Source: Chloroflexota bacterium
Lineage (GTDB): Bacteria > Chloroflexota > Dehalococcoidia > JACQGW01
DNA: 7,005 nt
Assembly: GCA_016199325.1 (NCBI GenBank)
Contig: JACQGW010000121.1
Coordinates: forward strand, 1-7,005
Direction: 5' to 3'
Shown here in pieces: positions 5,147 through 7,005 of the stretch. The position numbers and the translations under genes are program-made. The notes beneath the pieces were generated by a model. That model was not told the DNA's origin. It did no database searches and saw only the letters and a program-made list of their open reading frames with translations. Numbering within the stretch: position 1 is the first letter of the stretch; every line of letters starts with the position of its first letter.

Positions 5147-5197
5147 GGTCGTGATCTTCATGCCAGAATCGCCCGGACGGACGAGTTTCTGGTTTGG

Positions 5198-5264
5198 GGT
5201 TTCTGGTTTCTGGTTCGAAGGGGTATCGGCGCCCCCCCACACCAGGAACGAGAAACCAGAAACC
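5198..5264. repeat. Large inverted repeat in the argC-argJ gap
   Basis: GGTTTCTGGTTTCTGGTTC (5198-5216) and its reverse complement (5246-5264) match at 18 of 19 positions around a 29-nt loop that also contains a G-run and a C-run able to pair. The GTTTCTGG unit recurs just outside the arm as well (5185-5192), so the inverted repeat is built from short tandem units. It lies about 70 nt upstream of argJ in the argC-argJ transcript and could stabilise or attenuate it. No promoter of argJ is visible in the gap. Confidence 0.8.
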
Positions 5265-5283
5265 ATGAACCACAAACCTCGTT

Positions 5284-5307
5284 CTCTGCGTCCTCTGCGC
5301 CTCTGCG
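5284..5307. repeat. CTCTGCG short tandem repeat after argC
   Basis: CTCTGCG occurs at 5284-5290, 5293-5299 and 5301-5307, with steps of 9 and 8 bp. On the coding strand it reads CGCAGAGG-type, a short-period unit that I recall as very common between genes in many bacteria. It starts 16 bp past the argC stop codon. Confidence 0.65.
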
Positions 5308-5323
5308 GTTCGTCTTTTCCTCA

Positions 5324-6343
5324 TCACGGATAGACCGCGAGCGCCTCCAGGCCCATCGTCTCCGGGAAGCCACAGATCAGGTTCATGTTCTGAATGGCCT
5401 GGCCGGCGGCGCCTTTGACGAGGTTGTCGATGCAACTGACGACGATCAGCCGGCCCGTACGAGAGTCGACGACCGGATGGATCAGGCAGACGTTGCTGCC
5501 CAGCGTCTGTTTCGTCTGGGGAGGCTGCGCGACGACCCGGACGAACGGCTCCCCGGCGTAGAACTGCGAGTACTGCTCGCGCACCGCCGCCGTGGTCAGC
5601 GAGCGGTCGCGCAGGTCGGCGTAGCAGGTGCTCAGGATGCCGCGCGTCATCGGGATGAGGTGCGGGGTGAACGTCAGGCGAAGGTCGTCGGGCGCCTGGC
5701 CGAAGTCGCGCAGCCCCTGGGCGATCTCCGGCAGGTGGCGATGGCCCTCCAGCCCGTACGCGGAGACGTTCTCGTTGGCCTCGGAGAAATGGATGTTGAG
5801 CCTGAGCGTGCGCCCGGCGCCGGAGACGCCAGACTTGCTGTCGACGATCACGTCGGGCCCGACGAGGCCGAGCTTGAGGGCCGGCGCCATCGCCAGGATG
5901 GCGCTCGTCGGATAGCAGCCGGGGTTGGCGATGAGCCGCGCCTCGCGGATCCGTTCGCGATTCAGCTCGACGAGGCCGTAGGCGGCCTTCGGCAGCAGGT
6001 CCGGGCAGGGGTGAGTGTGCCCATACCACTGGCGGTACTCGCCGGCATCGTGGAGCCGGAAGTCGGCGCTGATGTCGACGACGATGGCGCCGGCGGCGAG
6101 CAGCGGCGGCGTCGCCTCGGCGCTGGCCACATGTGGCAGCGCCAGGAAGGCGACGTCCACCGGCGCCAGCTCGGCTTCGATGGGCAGATCGACGTCGGCC
6201 AGGTGGGGAAAGACGTCGCCCAGGCGCTGGCCTGCGGCGCTGCGGCCGGTCACCGAGACGAGCTCGGCCTTGGGATGATTGCGGAGCAGCCGGGCCAGGT
6301 CGGCGCCGGCGTAGCCGGTCACGTTGACGATACCCACGCGCAT
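5324..6343 (-). CDS. argC: N-acetyl-gamma-glutamyl-phosphate reductase
   Basis: Reduces N-acetylglutamyl 5-phosphate with NADPH to N-acetylglutamate 5-semialdehyde. The 339 residues are typical of the long ArgC type. The N-terminal Rossmann motif is VGIVNVTGYAGADLARLL (3-20); DISADFRL lies at 90-97; the catalytic cysteine is Cys143 in ANPGCYPTSA (139-148); FTPHLIPMTRGIL forms the substrate and dimer region further on. The start at 6343 is chosen because MRVGIVNVTGY is the normal family N-terminus, with AGGGG 6 nt upstream. The frame extends to 6421, but that start falls within the -35 box of the predicted promoter. It is the first gene of the cluster, 196 bp before argJ. No missing residues or frameshifts are seen. 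Confidence 0.96.
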   Translation of the reverse strand: MRVGIVNVTGYAGADLARLLRNHPKAELVSVTGRSAAGQRLGDVFPHLADVDLPIEAELAPVDVAFLALPHVASAEATPPLLAAGAIVVDISADFRLHDAGEYRQWYGHTHPCPDLLPKAAYGLVELNRERIREARLIANPGCYPTSAILAMAPALKLGLVGPDVIVDSKSGVSGAGRTLRLNIHFSEANENVSAYGLEGHRHLPEIAQGLRDFGQAPDDLRLTFTPHLIPMTRGILSTCYADLRDRSLTTAAVREQYSQFYAGEPFVRVVAQPPQTKQTLGSNVCLIHPVVDSRTGRLIVVSCIDNLVKGAAGQAIQNMNLICGFPETMGLEALAVYP

Positions 6344-6392
6344 CTTCGTCCCCTGTGGTCCTGTCTGGAAACGGAGTGCAGGAATGGAGAGA

Positions 6393-6421
6393 ACGATAGC
6401 ACGCGGGAGGACCGGTGTCAA
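6393..6421 (-). promoter_or_regulatory. Sigma70-type promoter of the argC-argJ unit
   Basis: On the minus strand a perfect -35 box TTGACA (6416-6421), a 17-nt spacer and a -10 box TATCGT (6393-6398, four of six) predict a start near 6386 and a leader of about 43 nt before the argC ATG. The leader is too short for a typical riboswitch and shows no ARG box of the E. coli kind. A beta-lactamase remnant begins about 16 bp upstream, so almost all control sequence must lie in a small space. Confidence 0.7.
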
Positions 6422-6436
6422 ACGGGTTCGCGCGGC

Positions 6437-6670
6437 GCGCGGTCGATCACCAAGATCTTCACCGCGACGATGCTGATGCAGCTCCGCGACGCCGGCAAGC
6501 TACGGCTGGACGCCCCGGTCCAGCCGTACCTACCGGAGGTGCAGCTGCCCCGGCGCCACGCCGGGGCGCCCGAGATCACCTTTCGGCACCTGGTGACCCA
6601 CACGGCAGGGTTGACCAAGGAGGCGCCGGCCGAGTACTGGGCGACCGGGGAGTTCCCCCCTATCGAGTAC
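6437..6670 (+). pseudogene. Remnant of a beta-lactamase-family serine hydrolase
   Basis: About 78 codons of a beta-lactamase-related serine hydrolase (PF00144, class C-like) survive. The nucleophile motif SITK (SxxK) is encoded at 6443-6454 and is followed by the usual IFTATMLMQLRDAGKL helix, then ITFRHLVTHTAGL, a conserved stretch of the family. The start of the protein is absent: homology begins only a couple of codons before the SxxK, where intact members have some tens of residues. The end is lost after TGEFPPIE, so the YxN motif and most of the fold are missing. No start codon with a ribosome binding site serves it. It is divergent from argC and abuts the argC promoter. It must be a decayed fragment; the original substrate cannot be told. 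Confidence 0.75.
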
Positions 6671-6785
6671 CGAAGCGCGGCGCGGGCTGTCTGCACCGGC
6701 AATTCCCATCGTCGCCACCGGCATTCTACTTGTCGCCAACAGCCACCGACAGCCGTTGGCAAACTGCCACGCGACAACGCCGCTG

Positions 6786-7005
6786 ATGAAGAATCACGAA
6801 GGGGATCGCCATGTGCTTGCCGCAGCGGTGATGATCAGAGCCGGCGTGATCGTCACATCCAACAAGAGACACTTCCCACCAGAAGCATGCGATACCTACG
6901 GAATCGCCGTTCAAGACCCCGACGAATTCCTCTGCGATCTCTGGGACCTCGCCCCCGAGATGACGTTCGGCATCCTGCAGTCGCAGGCGGATGACTTACA
7001 AGACC
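6786..7005 (+). pseudogene. C-terminal part of a PIN-domain protein, truncated at its start and cut by the window edge
   Basis: The frame from 6786 to the edge encodes 73 residues that read like the C-terminal half of a VapC/PIN_3-type ribonuclease: DRHVLAAAV (7-15, with a conserved metal-binding Asp), VIVTSNKRHFP (21-31), YGIAVQDPDEFLCDL (38-52) and a helical tail. The N-terminal half, with the first catalytic Asp of the usual LDANVL strand, is absent. Upstream the frame stays open into unrelated sequence and then the hydrolase remnant, so this is a broken toxin gene rather than one merely cut by the window. An undetected frameshift upstream could hide a little more of it. The 3' end lies beyond the window. 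The 6671-6785 stretch between the two remnants holds nested short inverted repeats and no recognisable coding content. Confidence 0.65.

Noticed and set aside
3580..5154. 524-residue plus-strand open frame opposite argJ and the DUF4177-like gene
   Set aside because: Antisense shadow with no recognisable domain; the minus-strand argJ has all family motifs.
6344..6386. Riboswitch or attenuator leader of argC
   Set aside because: The leader is only about 43 nt, with no leader peptide rich in arginine codons and no stable fold seen.
4178..6994. 938-residue plus-strand open frame over argJ, argC and the hydrolase remnant
   Set aside because: It is antisense to two clear enzymes. Only the 6437-6670 part has protein-like content, and that is annotated as a remnant.

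Overview
The window is a bacterial arginine-biosynthesis locus in GC-rich DNA. Five of the seven intact genes read on the minus strand as argC, argJ, argB, argD and a GNAT acetyltransferase. Two small genes, a DUF4177-like gene and a DUF433 antitoxin-like gene, sit between argJ and argB. The origin cannot be fixed from sequence alone. High GC, the argC-argJ-argB-argD order and several short iterated intergenic repeats (a GAGTGAY heptad, CCGCCAAG, CTCTGCG, a TCATGCTGAG/CGAAGCAT palindrome) would fit a Chloroflexota-like or other deep-branching environmental bacterium. That placement is a guess from gene order and repeat style.

Layout in transcription order, right to left. 6437-7005 holds two plus-strand gene remnants: a beta-lactamase-family serine hydrolase fragment with its SxxK motif, and the C-terminal part of a PIN-domain toxin running off the edge. 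A strong sigma70-type promoter (6393-6421) beside the first remnant drives argC (5324-6343). The 196-bp argC-argJ gap carries a large near-perfect inverted repeat and a CTCTGCG repeat. argJ (3892-5127) is followed at once by the DUF4177-like gene (3649-3879). Then come a 53-bp palindrome (3542-3594), a promoter, and the DUF433 gene (3168-3428). A 256-bp gap follows, holding a second strong promoter whose -35 box lies inside a perfect 17-bp palindrome. It drives argB (2153-2911). The argB-argD gap is almost wholly a heptad tandem repeat plus its inverted counterpart. argD (851-2059) comes next, then a 289-bp gap with a CCGCCAAG repeat and a GC-rich hairpin, the GNAT gene (64-561), and a palindromic repeat at the left edge.

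How the genes work together: ArgJ makes N-acetylglutamate by moving the acetyl group from N-acetylornithine to glutamate and so releases ornithine. ArgB phosphorylates N-acetylglutamate, ArgC reduces the acyl phosphate to the semialdehyde, and ArgD transaminates it to N-acetylornithine. The four genes therefore encode the complete recycling acetyl cycle from glutamate to ornithine. argF, argG, argH and a recognisable argR are not in the window.

I see no clearly new multi-gene system. The most interesting parts are regulatory and structural: the palindrome over the argB -35 box, a tandem repeat where the argB Shine-Dalgarno should be, the 53-bp palindrome, the AT-richer island that splits argCJ from argBD, and a different repeat family in nearly every intergenic gap.
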